Of a DNA stretch of 64,000 nucleotides, positions 31,049 to 43,205 are shown piece after piece (within the stretch, counting starts at the first letter, position 1; every line of letters begins with the position of its first letter). The DNA lies in contig JAMWFC010000116.1 of NCBI GenBank assembly GCA_027475525.1, forward strand, positions 1,115,826 through 1,179,825, written 5' to 3'. This stretch comes from Macrolepiota albuminosa (Eukaryota; Basidiomycota; Agaricomycetes; Agaricales; Agaricaceae). The notes below the pieces were generated by a model. The model searched no databases. It saw only the letters and a program-made list of their open reading frames with translations, and had not been told where the DNA came from. Position numbers and translations under genes: made by a program.

Positions 31049-34000
31049 GCAATCTTCAACTACTCATTCTAATAATGGACCCAGTACTCCTGAAGGTCAA
31101 AGACAGCAGGCTAGGATTCAAAGCAGGCTACAACAGTTACAAATGACTGATCCTGATGAGCGCCGTGCAAATAGAAGTAGAAGATCTACTTCAGTGGTTA
31201 TACCACTTCATTATGGAACTGGGGATATGGGAACTGGGGATATGGGAACTAGGGATATGGGAACTGGGGATATGAGAATTGGAAGAAATGATCAGATTGC
31301 CTCTAGCTCTTTGGGAAGGCCTATTGGACCAACTGTTGCTATGAACTTATTTGCATCTGAGGATGTACAACTTGGAACTACAGGATTGGGGGATATGAGA
31401 ACTGGGGGAAATAATCAGATTGGTTCAAGCTCTGGAGGAAATACTTCTAGCTCTTTGAGGAGGCCTGTTAGACCACCAACTGTTGCTGAGGATCTATTTG
31501 CTAGGGCTATTCCTGAAACTCATTTACCTGAAGGATGGAATGCCCCTTTGCAAAATCCTATTCCTAGAATGATACCACCTCTACCTCTTCCTGCACATAG
31601 AGCTCCTTATGTGCCTTCAATAGTAGCACCTCTACCAGCTGCTGTGCATGGAAGAGATCATAGAGTGGGATCAGTCAATCAGCCTGTAGTTGGTGGGACT
31701 GCTATGAGTATACCTGAAACTCATTTGCCTGAAGGTTGGGATGCTCCTTTACAGAATCCTATACCTAGAATGCCTGCTTTGCATAGAGCTGCTTTGCCAA
31801 ACTTCACAATGCCACTGCCACTGCCACCTGCACTTAGGAATAGAGAGGGACAGCAGGTTGCTCCTATACAAGCACAATCATTAGCAGCATTGCAAGACCA
31901 ACAAAGGTTGAGGCATATTGCTGCAGCTGAGGAGCAGGATAGACGACAGCAGGCACTAGCAGTATTGCAAGAGCAACAGAGGCAACAACAGGCATTAGCA
32001 GTATTGCATGAGCAACAACAGCTCAGAGAGCAAGGAAGACAACTACAGATATTACACCAGCCAGAGGTGAGAGAAAGATAACTTTCAGATGTTGCATTGA
32101 CTAAGAAAGATTAACAGGATGTAGATCTCAATCCTGAATATAGGCCTTTGAATGAGGCTAGGGCTCAAAGGATCTTAGAAGGCTGGGAACAAGAACATGC
32201 AGCTGATTTGGAGGAGGACTTTGACAATCTAGATGCTCAAGATCTGGATGATCCTGTTGACAATAGGAGACAGCCAAATCTAGCAGCAGAGCAACTGGAA
32301 CCTCCTCTTCATCCTCCCATTCTACAACAACCTATAAATGCTCTTCCAAGAGGAAGACAGCCTAATAATGATCCTGCTGAGAATATAGAGGAGGACTTAG
32401 AATATGTGGATCCACCTGTGCAAAATCTACCAGCACCTCCCATCCTACAAAGGGTTGATCATATTCAAGGCATCAATGCTCTTCCAAGAGGAAGACAGCC
32501 TTATATAGATGAACCCTCAGCACATTATCTTGGTCTTATGGATGTCATATGTCCACACTGTCAGGCTCTACACTGGGATGCTGAAAAGCTCACCAGTTCT
32601 ACTAGACATCATACAAAATTTGGCATGTGCTGTCTACAAGGCCAGATTGATTTGCCCAGACTTGCAGACGCTCCACCAGAACTGCTTGGCTTACTTCAAG
32701 GCCATCATGCTCTTTCTGATGCTTTCAAAGCATCTATTCGCCAATACAATGCAGCCTTTGCATTTACATCTCTGGGAGTCAAAATTGACCATGCGATTAC
32801 GAATGCTCCAGGACCATACAGCTTTAGGATTAATGGAGAGCTCCATCATCTGACAGGTGCTTTGCTTCCAACTGAAGGCAATCATCCTGTGTATGCACAA
32901 CTCTACTTCTACGATCACAATCAACAATTGGCTTTTCGTCAGGGAAGCAATCCTAGATTGGATCCTCAGATAATGGCCTCTTTGCAGGATATGCTTCATA
33001 GAGTCAATCCCTTTATTGGCTTATACAAGCTTGCAAAGCAGATTATGACAGAAGTACCTGAAGGCCAACCACAAAGGCTTTCTGTTCAACTGAGGGCTGA
33101 CTTTGGAGACCATCGACGCTATAACAACCCTAATGAACAGGAAGGAGTTGCTGCAATTATACCAGGAGATGGTTCTGAAGAACGATCAGATCACCGTGAC
33201 ATAGTCCTGCATCTGCATGGAGGTCAATTGAAGCGAATCAGCCATCTACACCCCTATTACACTCCTCTGCATTACACTATCATATTTCCAACTGGAGAAC
33301 CTGGATTTCACACCGATATTCAATCTCAATTTGGACCAGCAGGAGAACAAAGAGCCAAAAAAGTTAGCCAAACTGCATATTATGCATATAGGCTGCAGCA
33401 AAGAGCTTTGGAAGCTAATGCTGCATTGCTTTGGAGTGGCAGACTGTTTCAGCAATATGTTGTGGATGCATGGGCATCAACTGAGCAGAACAAGCTCAAT
33501 TGGGTCCGGCACAATCAAAAGAAGATTAGGGCTGAAGTGTATCAAGGGGTGGTCGATGCGGCTGCTGGAGATGAAGACTTACGCAGGCAAAGCCGACGGG
33601 TAGTCCTTCCCTCTTCTCATGTTGGAAGTGAACGACACATGCAGCAATTATTCCAGGACTCTATGGCTATTTGCAGGCATTTCCATAAACCAGATCTCTT
33701 CATCACCATGACTGCCAATCCAAAGTGGCCAGAAATTGAAGAGGCTCTGCTAAAGGAACCTATGGTTAATGGAAAGAGGCAAACAGCTTCTGACCGTCCA
33801 GATATTGTTGCCAGAGTATTTGAACTCAAGAAGAATGCTCTTTTGAAGGACATAAAAGATGGTCTATTTGGAAAATGTGTGGCATCTGTCCATACCATTG
33901 AATTTCAAAAGAGGGGACTTCCACATATACATATCTTGATCTTTTTCCATCATCATGACAAGATCAAAGATGCAGCTCATGTGGACACTATTGTTTCTGC

Positions 34001-36864
34001 TCAAATTCCTGATCCAGTGACTCAGCCTCAATTGTATCAGGTATTGGCTTTGCTTGAATTATCAATGCAGTATCTGACCTTTGTTATTAGGTTGTTACTA
34101 CCAATATGGTTCATGGTCCATGTGGAGCAGATTTTCCCAATGCCAAGTGCATGGTAGATGGCAAATGTTCCAAGAGATATCCCAAGGAATTTCAGGAAGC
34201 TACACAGTATGGTGATGATGGCTATCCCCAATATGCCAGACCTAACAATGGCCGCTTTTTTGAAAAGCATGGTCGTCGTTATGACAATCGTAATGTTGTC
34301 CCATACAATCCATATCTCTCAGCCAAATTCCAATGTCATATCAATGTGGAAGTCTGTGCTTCAGTGGATGCAATCAAATACATTCACAAGTACATCTACA
34401 AGGGCCATGATAGGACAACTTTGGAGATTGCTAGGGAGGAGAGGGATGAAATCAAGGAACATTTGGATGCCAGATACATTTCTGCTCCTGAGGCTTGCTG
34501 GCACATCTTTGAATTCAACATGCATGCTGAATATCCTTCAGTGTACAGATTGCCTGTGCATTTGGAAAACCAGCATGAAGTCTATTTGAATTCAACATGC
34601 ATGCTGAATATCCTTCAGTGTACAGATTGCCTGTGCATTTGGAAAACCAGCATGAAGTCTATTTCTCAGATGATGAACCAATACAGGTGGTGGCTGCTAG
34701 ACCTAATGCAGACAAGACTGCACTCACAGCTTGGTTTGAAGCCAATACCAGGTTTCCCAATAATAACACCACTTATCAGAACTTTCCAACCAAGTTTGTC
34801 TATGAAGCATCTAAACGGAGTTGGAAGGAGAGGCAGAGAGGGACAGCAATTGGAAGGATGTATTTTGCTTCACCAAGACAGGGAGAAAGGTTCTATCTCA
34901 GGATGCTCTTGACTGTTGTAACCAATGCAACTTCATGGGCTGATCTCAGGACAGTCAATGGCCATATCTATCCCACTTATCAAGAAGCATGCAAGGCTCT
35001 AGGTCTTTTGGAGGATGATGCAGAATGGAGGCAGTGTCTCACTGAAGCTGCTCCAATCCAACTAGGATCAGCTCTCAGGCAGCTGTTTTGCACTATTCTA
35101 TTCCACTGTGCTCCTGCCACTCCTGAGGGTCTATGGGACGAATTCAAACATTCTATCTGTGATGATCTTCGACACAGATTGGAACATACTAGGCAATACA
35201 GGGACCGAGTCTTTACCAATGAGGATGTCTATGACTATGGCCTTTATCTCATCAATGACACTTTGATGAATTTTGGGAAAACTCTGAAAGACTTTCCCAA
35301 CATGCCAGAGGCTCAACAGAATTGGAATATAGTTCCAGGTAATTGGCATTTGCATAAGAGATTGACTTGAATACTGATCAATCTTCTAGGCAATAGACTT
35401 TTGGAAGATGAAACTAATTATGATGTTGAGGACCTCAAGCAAAGAGTGGAGGGAAACAAAGCCAAGTTCAATGTGGAACAACTGGAAACTTTCAATGCTG
35501 TCATGGATTCTGTGAACAACAATTTGGGCAGGATGCTATTCATTCACAGTGCTGGAGGATGTGGCAAAACCTTTGTCTGCAATACTCTGGCTGCTGCAGT
35601 TCGTTCTCATGGAGATGTGGCATTATGTGTAGCATCATCTGGCATTGCTGCCTTATTGTTGGAAGGGGGTAGGACAGCTCATTCAAGATTTAAAATTCCC
35701 ATTCCTGCTCTTGACACATCCATTGCCAATATCAAGAGAGGAACCCAGTTATCACAGCTCATACTTCGCACCAAAGTTGTTATTTGGGATGAAGTTCCAA
35801 TGCAACACAAAAATGCCATTGACTCTGTCGATCGTAGCTTCAGAGACATCTTCGATAATGACATTTCCTTTGGTGGAGTCACTGTGGTTTTTGGAGGGGA
35901 CTTTAGGCAAACTCTTCCAGTGGTTCCACATGGACTCAGACAGCAGATGATTGCTGCTTCACTCAAAAGGGGCCGACTTTGGGATAATATTCAAGTCCAT
36001 TACTTGGTCCAAAATATGCGGTTGGAGCAGACTGTAGACAATATTGCTCATGCAGCTTGGTTGTTGGATGTTGGTGCAGGGAAAAATCTAGGACCTGGAG
36101 AAACAGTCAAACTGCCTGAAAGGATGATCTGTGATGACAATTCTATCACTGGATTGATTTCTTCCACATATCCTGATATTGGTCATCCTCAAAATGATCA
36201 GTATTACCTGGACCGGACTATTCTCTCTGGCAAGAACTCGGATATAGAGGAGATCAATGCAGAAGTTCTAGAGAGGTATCCAGGGGAAGAAAGGATCTTA
36301 CAGAGTGCAGATTCTGTTCTTTCTGATAACAGGAATCCTGATGGCCTTGCATTATATCCTGTGGAATATCTCAACTCTTTGAAAGCCAGTAGTTTGCCTT
36401 TGGCTAAACTGGCTTTGAAGATTGGAGTTCCTGTCATGCTTCTCAGGAATCTGGACACAACCAAAGGACTTTGCAATGGAACAAGAATGATTGTCACTCA
36501 CATCAGCACTAGAGTCCTCAGATGTCGTATTATCAGTGGAGATGCCAAGTTTGCAGGTTCAACTGTTTTGATTCCAAGGATCAATCTAGATGCCTCTGAA
36601 GAGGATTTGCCCATACCATTACGCAGGAGACAGTTTCCAATTCGATTGGCCTTTGCTATGACTATCAACAAGTCTCAAGGGCAATCAGTCAAGCATGTTG
36701 GATTGGACCTTCGATCACCGGTTTTTACACATGGCCAACTCTATGTTGCACTTTCTCGATGCACATCAGGAGATCGTATCAAGGTGATTTTGTCAGAAGA
36801 AAATACATCAAGAGCGACTGCAAATATTGTGTATCAAGAAGTTCTTAATGGTTTACAAATGTAA
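30990..36864 (+). CDS. Helitron Rep-helicase, four coding exons
   Basis: The proposed start codon is split: A30990 T30991 joined to G31049 by splicing. An in-frame TGA lies upstream in the last micro-exon. Coding then runs 31049-32066, 32118-34040, 34091-35338 and 35390-36864, with introns of 51, 50 and 51 bp (32067-32117 GTGAGA...ACAG, 34041-34090 GTATTG...TTAG, 35339-35389 GTAATT...CTAG). The N-terminal part is low-complexity with GDMGT repeats and a Gln-rich coiled coil. Helitron_like_N follows, then the HUH motif (GLPHIHILIF, near 33930) and the tyrosines KYIHKYIYKG (near 34380). The Pif1 helicase has Walker A (AGGCGKT, near 35560) and Walker B (VIWDEVPM). The 77-bp duplication at 34508-34664 shifts the frame; with a single copy the frame is continuous. 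Confidence 0.85.
34508..34664. repeat. Perfect 77-bp tandem duplication (5 of 5)
   Basis: Bases 34508-34587 equal the bases 77 positions later. It lies inside the Helitron Rep exon. Because 77 is not a multiple of three, the frame changes. The two frames on either side meet exactly if one copy is removed, and no other change is needed. Confidence 0.98.
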
Positions 36865-37092
36865 GTGTGATTGTTAATTATATACTTATTACTAACTTTA
36901 TATTTTAGCATCTAACTTGATACTGTACATATAACTTGGAATTGTAGCATTATTTTTTGGGTTTACAAATCTAATAGAATATATATAACTTGGAATTGTA
37001 ACATCATTTCTTGATAAATGTGAACTTTCTATTTTTTAACAACATATGCTTGAACCAGTAAGACATAATGAAAGTAAGTCATGATAGAAGTT
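36865..37092. other. Helitron 3' untranslated region
   Basis: AT-rich sequence after the helicase stop, with a short internal direct repeat (ATAACTTGGAATTGTA at about 36930 and 36984). No gene. Confidence 0.6.
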
Positions 37093-37277
37093 GAGTTATG
37101 AATATACATATTTGGAACCCCTAACCGAACGAAGTGAGATTGGGGTGAAGGCTGAGTTACTTATATACATACTTGGAGCCCTAACCGAACGAAGTGAGGT
37201 TGGGGTGGAGGCTAAGTTACCTATACATACTTGGAGCCCTAACCGAACGAAGTGAGGTTAGGGTGGAGGCTTAGTTG
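37093..37277 (+). repeat. Three tandem repeats of about 60 bp near the Helitron 3' end
   Basis: Each copy contains CTAACCGAACGAAGTGAG followed by a GGGGTGGAGGCT-type block and an AGTTA-containing spacer. The copies differ by a few substitutions and small indels. They stand directly before the terminal hairpins. Confidence 0.85.
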
Positions 37278-37287
37278 GGGGGGGTTT

Positions 37288-37346
37288 GGGGGCGAAGCCC
37301 CCAACGAGCTACGAAATTCGTGCCGAAGGCACAAATCGTAGCTCGT
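37288..37346 (+). other. Two terminal hairpins of the Helitron
   Basis: GGGGGC-GAA-GCCCCC (37288-37302) is a perfect 6-bp stem. It is followed by an 11-bp stem ACGAGCTACGA / TCGTAGCTCGT (37304-37314 with 37336-37346), enclosing a smaller GTGCC-GAA-GGCAC hairpin. GAA loops occur in both. Helitron 3' ends carry a hairpin that acts as a terminator for rolling-circle transfer; which of these has that role is not clear. Confidence 0.65.
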
Positions 37347-37549
37347 GGAATCAAATTGGACGATCCTCTCGGCACTTCATCCTGTCGTTTAGACATTTCC
37401 ACGTCCAAGTTAATGCTTCACGTACTCTTTATCTTCCAGCTTCACATGACATCCAGATGTTTAGATAGTTAACCAACGGGTATGGGACAACAAGTGTCAC
37501 TGTTCAAGTTATTTTTCCCTGAGCAACCGACGTTCCTTCATCTAACACC
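37347..37549. other. Upstream region of the acyl-CoA dehydrogenase gene
   Basis: About 200 bp between the Helitron hairpins and the start codon of the next gene. No distinct promoter element is recognised. The Helitron lies so close that it may have replaced part of the original promoter. Confidence 0.35.
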
Positions 37550-39757
37550 ATGCGCATTGAAGAAGGCTTTCAGCAGGTCCCTATCTCATCTCTAAATCCA
37601 TCGTGTGCTTAGCCTCGTTTCTCTCAGGTTCCTTTCACGGAGGAAAACCCTTACACCTCTGATTCAGTACTCCCACCATTACTTAGACGGACCCTACCAC
37701 CAAGGTGCGAGTATATCCATCGTTTGTGCGACGCAACTCATCTGAGATTATTGGTGTAGTGTATTTCGAGAGATCGAGCCGTATCTCGAACGTCTCGGCT
37801 CAGATGTGCTCACAAGTTGCGTCAATGCACTCTAGGAACAAGATTTACCTGACTATTATTATTCAGTTGTCCGTGCAATGGGCAGTGGTAACCGCGTTGC
37901 ACCTCCAAGGCTAACTAAGTACGACCAATGGGGTCGCCGGATAGACGAACTTGAAACGAGCCAGGGCTGGCAGGACCTTAAAGCCTTCAGTCAGAAGGAA
38001 GGTATTCCGGGCATTTTCTATGAACGCCGATACAAGGAACATAGTCGAACCTATGGCTTTGCGAAGATAGTGATGATGGTGGGCGATTCGTATGAGGTAT
38101 GGCCAGCAGAGCACGTCGCGTATATCGTTTCTAATCTTTGTGAAAAGGTCTTCTGTCCTCTGAGTATGACAGATGGCTCAGCTCGCGTCATAGAGTTGTT
38201 GGGATCCAAAGAGATGAAAGAAAAGGTATTTCCACGGCTAATCAGGTAATAAATATCCCATTCAATACGTCTTGGCGACATCCTCATGCTATTCTATTTT
38301 CAAGTCGCGATCCTGCTGTCTGTCGCCTTTACCTCTGGACAATTGATGACAGAGGTACGTTTCCATTCTGCATTGGGGAGAGCGAGAGACCAGTATTAAA
38401 TGGACAGCGTCCTGGTGGCTCTGACGTCTCTCAAACTGAGACTGTGGCAACACCAGTCGGACGAACCATCCCCTTTGGCCAAACATATACCCTCAATGGC
38501 TTCAAGTGGTTCTCAACCGACAGCCACATTTCCGTCGCTCTCGCGCGAACAGGATCGATTGAAGATGGCTCCAAAGGCCTCTCACTCTTCCTCGTCCCTC
38601 TCCGTCTTCCCTTCATCCGAAGCCCCTCTGACCCGATTCCTCCTTCCACTAGCAACAAAATCTTCGTGCACCGTCTCGAGAACAAGATCGGCACACACGC
38701 CCTCCCTACCGCAGAACTCTCCCTCGAATGCACCGAAGCATACCTCATCGGCAACGTCAACCAAGGTGTCAAAAAACATCTCATCATCGCTCAACATCAC
38801 TCGTCTCTGGTCTGCGACCGGCTCTGTCGGTGCTCTGCGCAAGTGTCTCTCCATTGCCACCGCCTACGCCAAAGTGCGTACCATTGATGGCGGCACGCGT
38901 CTTCTTCAGGATGCTCCGCTACACGTCTCTCAGCTGGCGGGGATCAACCTCTTGTATCGTGCCCTCATGCATCTGACATTCGGTGTGATCAAGCTGATGG
39001 GCAAGTCAGAGTGCGACGTCGCGGACAAGTGGGAGTTGAAAAGGCTGAGGATGCTTACGCCGACAGTGAAGGCGTTTGCGGCGGAGAAAGCGTCTGCGGG
39101 GATGGAAGACGCGATGTCTGCACTCGGAGGAGCAGGTTATATGGAGGAGAATGGGTTTGGTCGAGCGATTAGGGATTCGTTGGTAGAAAAGTACGCTGAT
39201 CTGCTTATGTGCATCCAATATCTTACTCGTGTCATTCTGGTAAGAATTTGGGAAGGAACAACCACGGTGTTGGCTTTGGACCTCGCTCGAGTCGCTCAAG
39301 ATCCTGCAACAACAGAAGCCTTTATTTCTGTAGGTTCCCATCGTCTATATCCTATCCTCCAGCTGAAACTTTCCATAAGTGGGCACAAGGTGTCGTGTCA
39401 TCGTGTCCCTCAGACCTCCGAAAACAGCTACAAGAACCCCTGGATATTCTGCACGGCGCCCTCGAGGAATTGGGAGCTTCCCTCCAGAAACCGATCGCTC
39501 CTCTTGTCCAACGACCTGCAATTATGCTCACCGGATATGTGGCTTCGGCGGTGTTCCTTTTGGAGCATGCGATATGGGCTCATGTCAGTGGGGAGAGCAG
39601 TCGCGAGACTGATATAGACGTTGTCGGACGATGGATAGTGGAAGGTGGCATGATAGCTATTGTCGAGGATGTCAAGAGAGCAAAGGGAGATGGTGACAAG
39701 CGGACAAAATCTGATTTGGCGGTTGTCTTTGGGCGGGGGGAGAGGTCGAAGTTGTAA
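37550..39757 (+). pseudogene. AidB-like acyl-CoA dehydrogenase gene with two frameshifts
   Basis: Eight exons are supported by conserved protein blocks and splice sites: 37550-37576, 37628-37704, 37760-37815, 37867-38245, 38305-38354, 38408-39190, 39245-39329 and 39380-39757 (introns 50-59 bp). Blocks include RLTKYDQWGRRIDELETSQG, LSMTDGSARVIELLGS, SGQLMTERPGGSDVSQTET, ALGGAGYMEENGFGRAIRDS and IWEGTTTVLALDLARVA, typical of the AidB branch of FAD-dependent acyl-CoA dehydrogenases. The frame is broken twice. A doubled TGTC at 38317-38324 and one extra A in the A6 run at 38771-38776 shift it. Without those 5 bases the exons sum to exactly 610 codons. Either the gene is dying next to the Helitron or these are sequence errors. 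Confidence 0.8.
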
Positions 39758-41704
39758 GTAGCTGGATGGTTTTCATATTGTCTTGATTATTACAATGTCA
39801 TTCGGAGACTGGAGATAGATCAAGGTCCCTCATTGTGTATACTGACTGTTGGTCTACACGAAAGACTCGAGAATAGTGCCGGATGGCTTGATTGGCGTGT
39901 GCAATTGTACCGAACAGACCAAGGCTGTCAGTGAGGATTGGTCCTCTGTCCAGATATGGAACATGTGGGCGTATCAGAGTCCCTTATCTCTCGGACACGC
40001 CTCTTATAAGGTGTTGAGTCGGATTGGCTTTCAGAAGTTCAAGATAAGCAAGTGAAATCTTCAGTTGGGGTTCGGCACGTTGACCAACCAAAAGGGACGG
40101 GACCGATAGCGCTTGTAGGTTTTTTGACATGTCTAGTTCTGTCTGAGTAGCGTCAATTCCTCTCCAGAAGTATGTCAGGATAAAGTTTAAATTCGCTTTC
40201 AAATCACGGCATGACGGATGTTAGGAGTAAATACCACATGACCGCATTGTCTGGATTTGTCGTACTCGTACAGGATAGGGCCATGTCATGGCCACAAATC
40301 AGTAGATCTTGCGTCTTCAGTTCAATAATACTACAGTCACACGTGCAGTAGGTCCCGATGTCTTTTTGATAATCACACGACAAGGATCACATGCATGTTC
40401 ACCGAGTACCACTTTCCACATGCATCTACATTCTTTAAGCCTGCATCCCTTCCTAAACACTTCAAGAACATTGTGAGGAATTGCCGCTCGGGAGGAGAGA
40501 AGATTGTTATTTCAGATATCAAAGGGAAAATAAGGTCATTGCGCGGATCTGATGTGCATAACTTCATGATTCCAGATGAAACACCGCGATAATCGTTGAG
40601 TTTTCTGATGGCATGCAAAATGCTCTGAATTAAGAACCTCGAATTATCCCGTCGTGTGTCCACAAAATAGATACGCGTGTGTAAGGAAGCGAACAAAGTT
40701 TTTCTCGTGACAGAGCTGAGAGCTGATTATTCACAATTTTGGTGGTGAAACTTGCACTAGTAGCAGAACTGGAAAGTGTCTTATATCGGTGTGCAAGAGA
40801 ATAACAATGAGAGACATGCCGAGGAGATTCTTCACGAGTAACACAACAGCACACTGGAAAGAGCCATCTCGATATCGCCGTGTAAAATAGTAACATGAGA
40901 GGTAGGCACCGAATGGTTGGAGTAGGGCCAAAATAGACCTGTCGGTGGAGTTTCGCAATGTGCGGATGCGTCCAGAAGATGCAGCAAAGGTAGTCAGACC
41001 GTAGAAGGGTCAATCAAAGAAGGGCCACTGCAGTTACAGCAAAACAAAGACCAGGAAGAAAAGCAGCGAAACGTACATCAAGGTTGTGATACACTCGACG
41101 ATGGCATCCATTTCCCAAGCTACCAGTGAGGAGAAACGTCCTGATCCTTCCCCGTCGCAACGGCTGCTTATTTGCATGGATATTGATCGTGACGGCGGCA
41201 CAACCTGTTAAAAGTAGTCAAGGTTTGGTGAGAATGGCATGACAGGCCTGTTGTAGGAGTTTGTAAACTGTCGAGGATGAAAGCTGTAACGATTGTTGAG
41301 AAGATACCGGCCTACTCGAAGGTATTGTTAACACTCAAGTGCACTTGTCACAAAAATCAACGTGCTATTGAAGTCAACCCGCCTTAAGAGCTTATGTAAG
41401 CTTCCATTAAGCAAAAAATATTTGCTTAAAATTTGCGAGCTGATTTGTGATTCTGACGTATCGTCCTTCTGTTATGCCGAGTTAGCAATTATCTCGATAA
41501 TATAACTCATCAGTGAACCATACCGGAATGCAGGATGTCCGCATATCACCTCGGTTGCCCCAAGCTCCGCATCTGTGAAGCAATGCAACATAACTCGAAC
41601 ATAACGGGAAATCTCATGCGTATCCGATCAAGTCGTCTTTAGCATGAGCTTCTATGAGCTTCATTGTTTTTCGGCGCGTTCTTGAGTCTGTACAATCTTG
41701 TACA
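39758..41704. other. Intergenic, no gene seen
   Basis: Only short overlapping ORFs on both strands (up to 127 codons) with no recognisable content. No repeat of note and no RNA gene recognised. Confidence 0.5.
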
Positions 41705-43205
41705 ATGCAGCTGCCTGTACCTTCATATCGGGCAAATGCTGGAACCCATGAAGATATGCTAGTTATCCCTCCTGAATCTGCACTTCCGGACTCTACGCAT
41801 GATCCAGAGCTTAAGCTCCCAAAACGTGCGTCGCTGGTTATCATGATATCTGCCAATGTACTCCTTCAGGTACGTTTTACATCTTACGGTGCGGATGCAA
41901 CATTGATACATTATAGATATCTTTCTTTGTCATTGTTTCTTCTTCCAACGAGTACGCTCTTCATCTTGGAGGAACATCTACATTCTCTGGCATCGTCATC
42001 GGCGTGCCTACCTTGTTCTCAGGACTTGCTCTCATACCTCTTGCCAAATATGACAAAGGTGTGTTCCCCTTTTTCTAAATCGATCGTATAATTCGTTACA
42101 AGATTGTCTAGGTGTATATACACTCCCTTTACATGTTGCGTGCTGCGCCTCAATTATAGGACACGTTCTCTATGCACTTGCATACTACGTCAACTTTCTT
42201 TACCTTATACTTTTGGGCCGTATCATATCTGGGCTGGGCTTCACACAATGGATGTATTGCAAGCGTTATTGTAGCGACCCTCGGATTGTTGGAGTACGTC
42301 GGCGCACAACTCTCGCTTCTTGGCTCGTTATTGGCCAAGGTGTAGGTATGTCGTTGGGTCCGTTCGCAGGAGGACTGTTGTACAAGATTGGATTCGGTGG
42401 TCGAGTTTGGAATGGATTTACAGCCCCTGCTTGGGTGATGGCAGGAGTATGGGTGTTATTTTGGGCCCTCGTATGGTGTTATTATGAGGATATTCCATCA
42501 GACCAGCGTGCGTTCGAAACCGCATCTGAGCCTTCGACAGGTATTGCACTTCGAGGTGCAACGATAACCCAAGCATCCGATACACAACCGTTTCTTCTTT
42601 TTCGGCTCACTCCACAGCAGCGGGGCGTTATTCTGTGCATGTGTTGGTTCGCCATGACGTGTTTTTTCATCCTTGGTGCCTGGGAGTCCAATATTCCTGT
42701 CTTTGGCGCATATACGCCGCCCTTCAATTGGTCACCCTTCGCTGCAGGAAACTTCCTCGCACTTGGAGGAGCGACAACCTTTCCATTCCTCATCGTCAAT
42801 CTCCTGTTGGCGCGACGCACGCAGGATCGTCTGATCCTTGCCCTCGGCACCACACTAGGTCTATGTGGTCTCATCACCTTCCTCGGCCTCATTCGAGCCG
42901 GGGGAAAGGCCTTGAACTATGGGGCAATATACGTGTGCTGGTGGGCTGTTGCTTTGGGCTTCAACCTTGCTAGTACAGTGACAATGAGTACGTTGAGTAA
43001 AAAGCTCCCACCAAAATGGAACGGGAGTACTTCGTTGGCTATACAGTATAGCAATTACACGGGACGGGTGGCAGGTGCAGTATGGGGCGGTAGTGGCGTT
43101 GCGATAGGAATGCCTAACTATGTTGGGTTGCAGATTGGATTGGTAGGTGTAGGCGCTGCTCTGAGTATGACCCTGTGGAGGAACTTGAAGACAAAGATGG
43201 GTTAA
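41705..43205 (+). CDS. MFS transporter, 466 aa, three exons
   Basis: Exons 41705-41869, 41917-42058 and 42112-43205 are joined by introns of 47 and 53 bp (GTACGT...ATAG, GTGTGT...CTAG). The product is a polytopic membrane protein of the major facilitator superfamily. It has about 12 hydrophobic segments, the first at LVIMISANVLLQISFFVIV, a loop with GRIISGLGFTQWMYCKRY between segments 4 and 5, and a hydrophilic central loop at about residues 225-255. The sequence RIVGVRRRTTLASWLVIGQGVGMSLGPFAGG fits the MFSD8/CLN7-like branch, but the substrate is unknown. The start was chosen at the ATG that puts a short hydrophilic N-terminus before the first segment. It is convergent with the pyridoxal kinase gene, with 229 bp between stops. 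Confidence 0.85.

Larger units (their letters stand above)
30290..37346 (+). mobile_element. Helitron, nearly intact
   Basis: The internal gene encodes an HUH replication initiator fused to a Pif1-type helicase, which defines Helitrons. The likely 5' end is the TC at 30290, preceded by A as expected for insertion between A and T, followed by a hairpin (CGGACAC ... GTGTCCG). At the 3' side lie three roughly 60-bp repeats (37093-37277) and two strong hairpins (37288-37302 and 37304-37346). I could not find a clear CTRR terminus, so the 3' boundary is approximate. Apart from a 77-bp duplication that is probably an assembly artefact, no stop or frameshift was found. Confidence 0.85.

Noticed and set aside
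38431..38860. Long minus-strand ORFs opposite the dehydrogenase
   Set aside because: Shadows of a conserved plus-strand coding exon.
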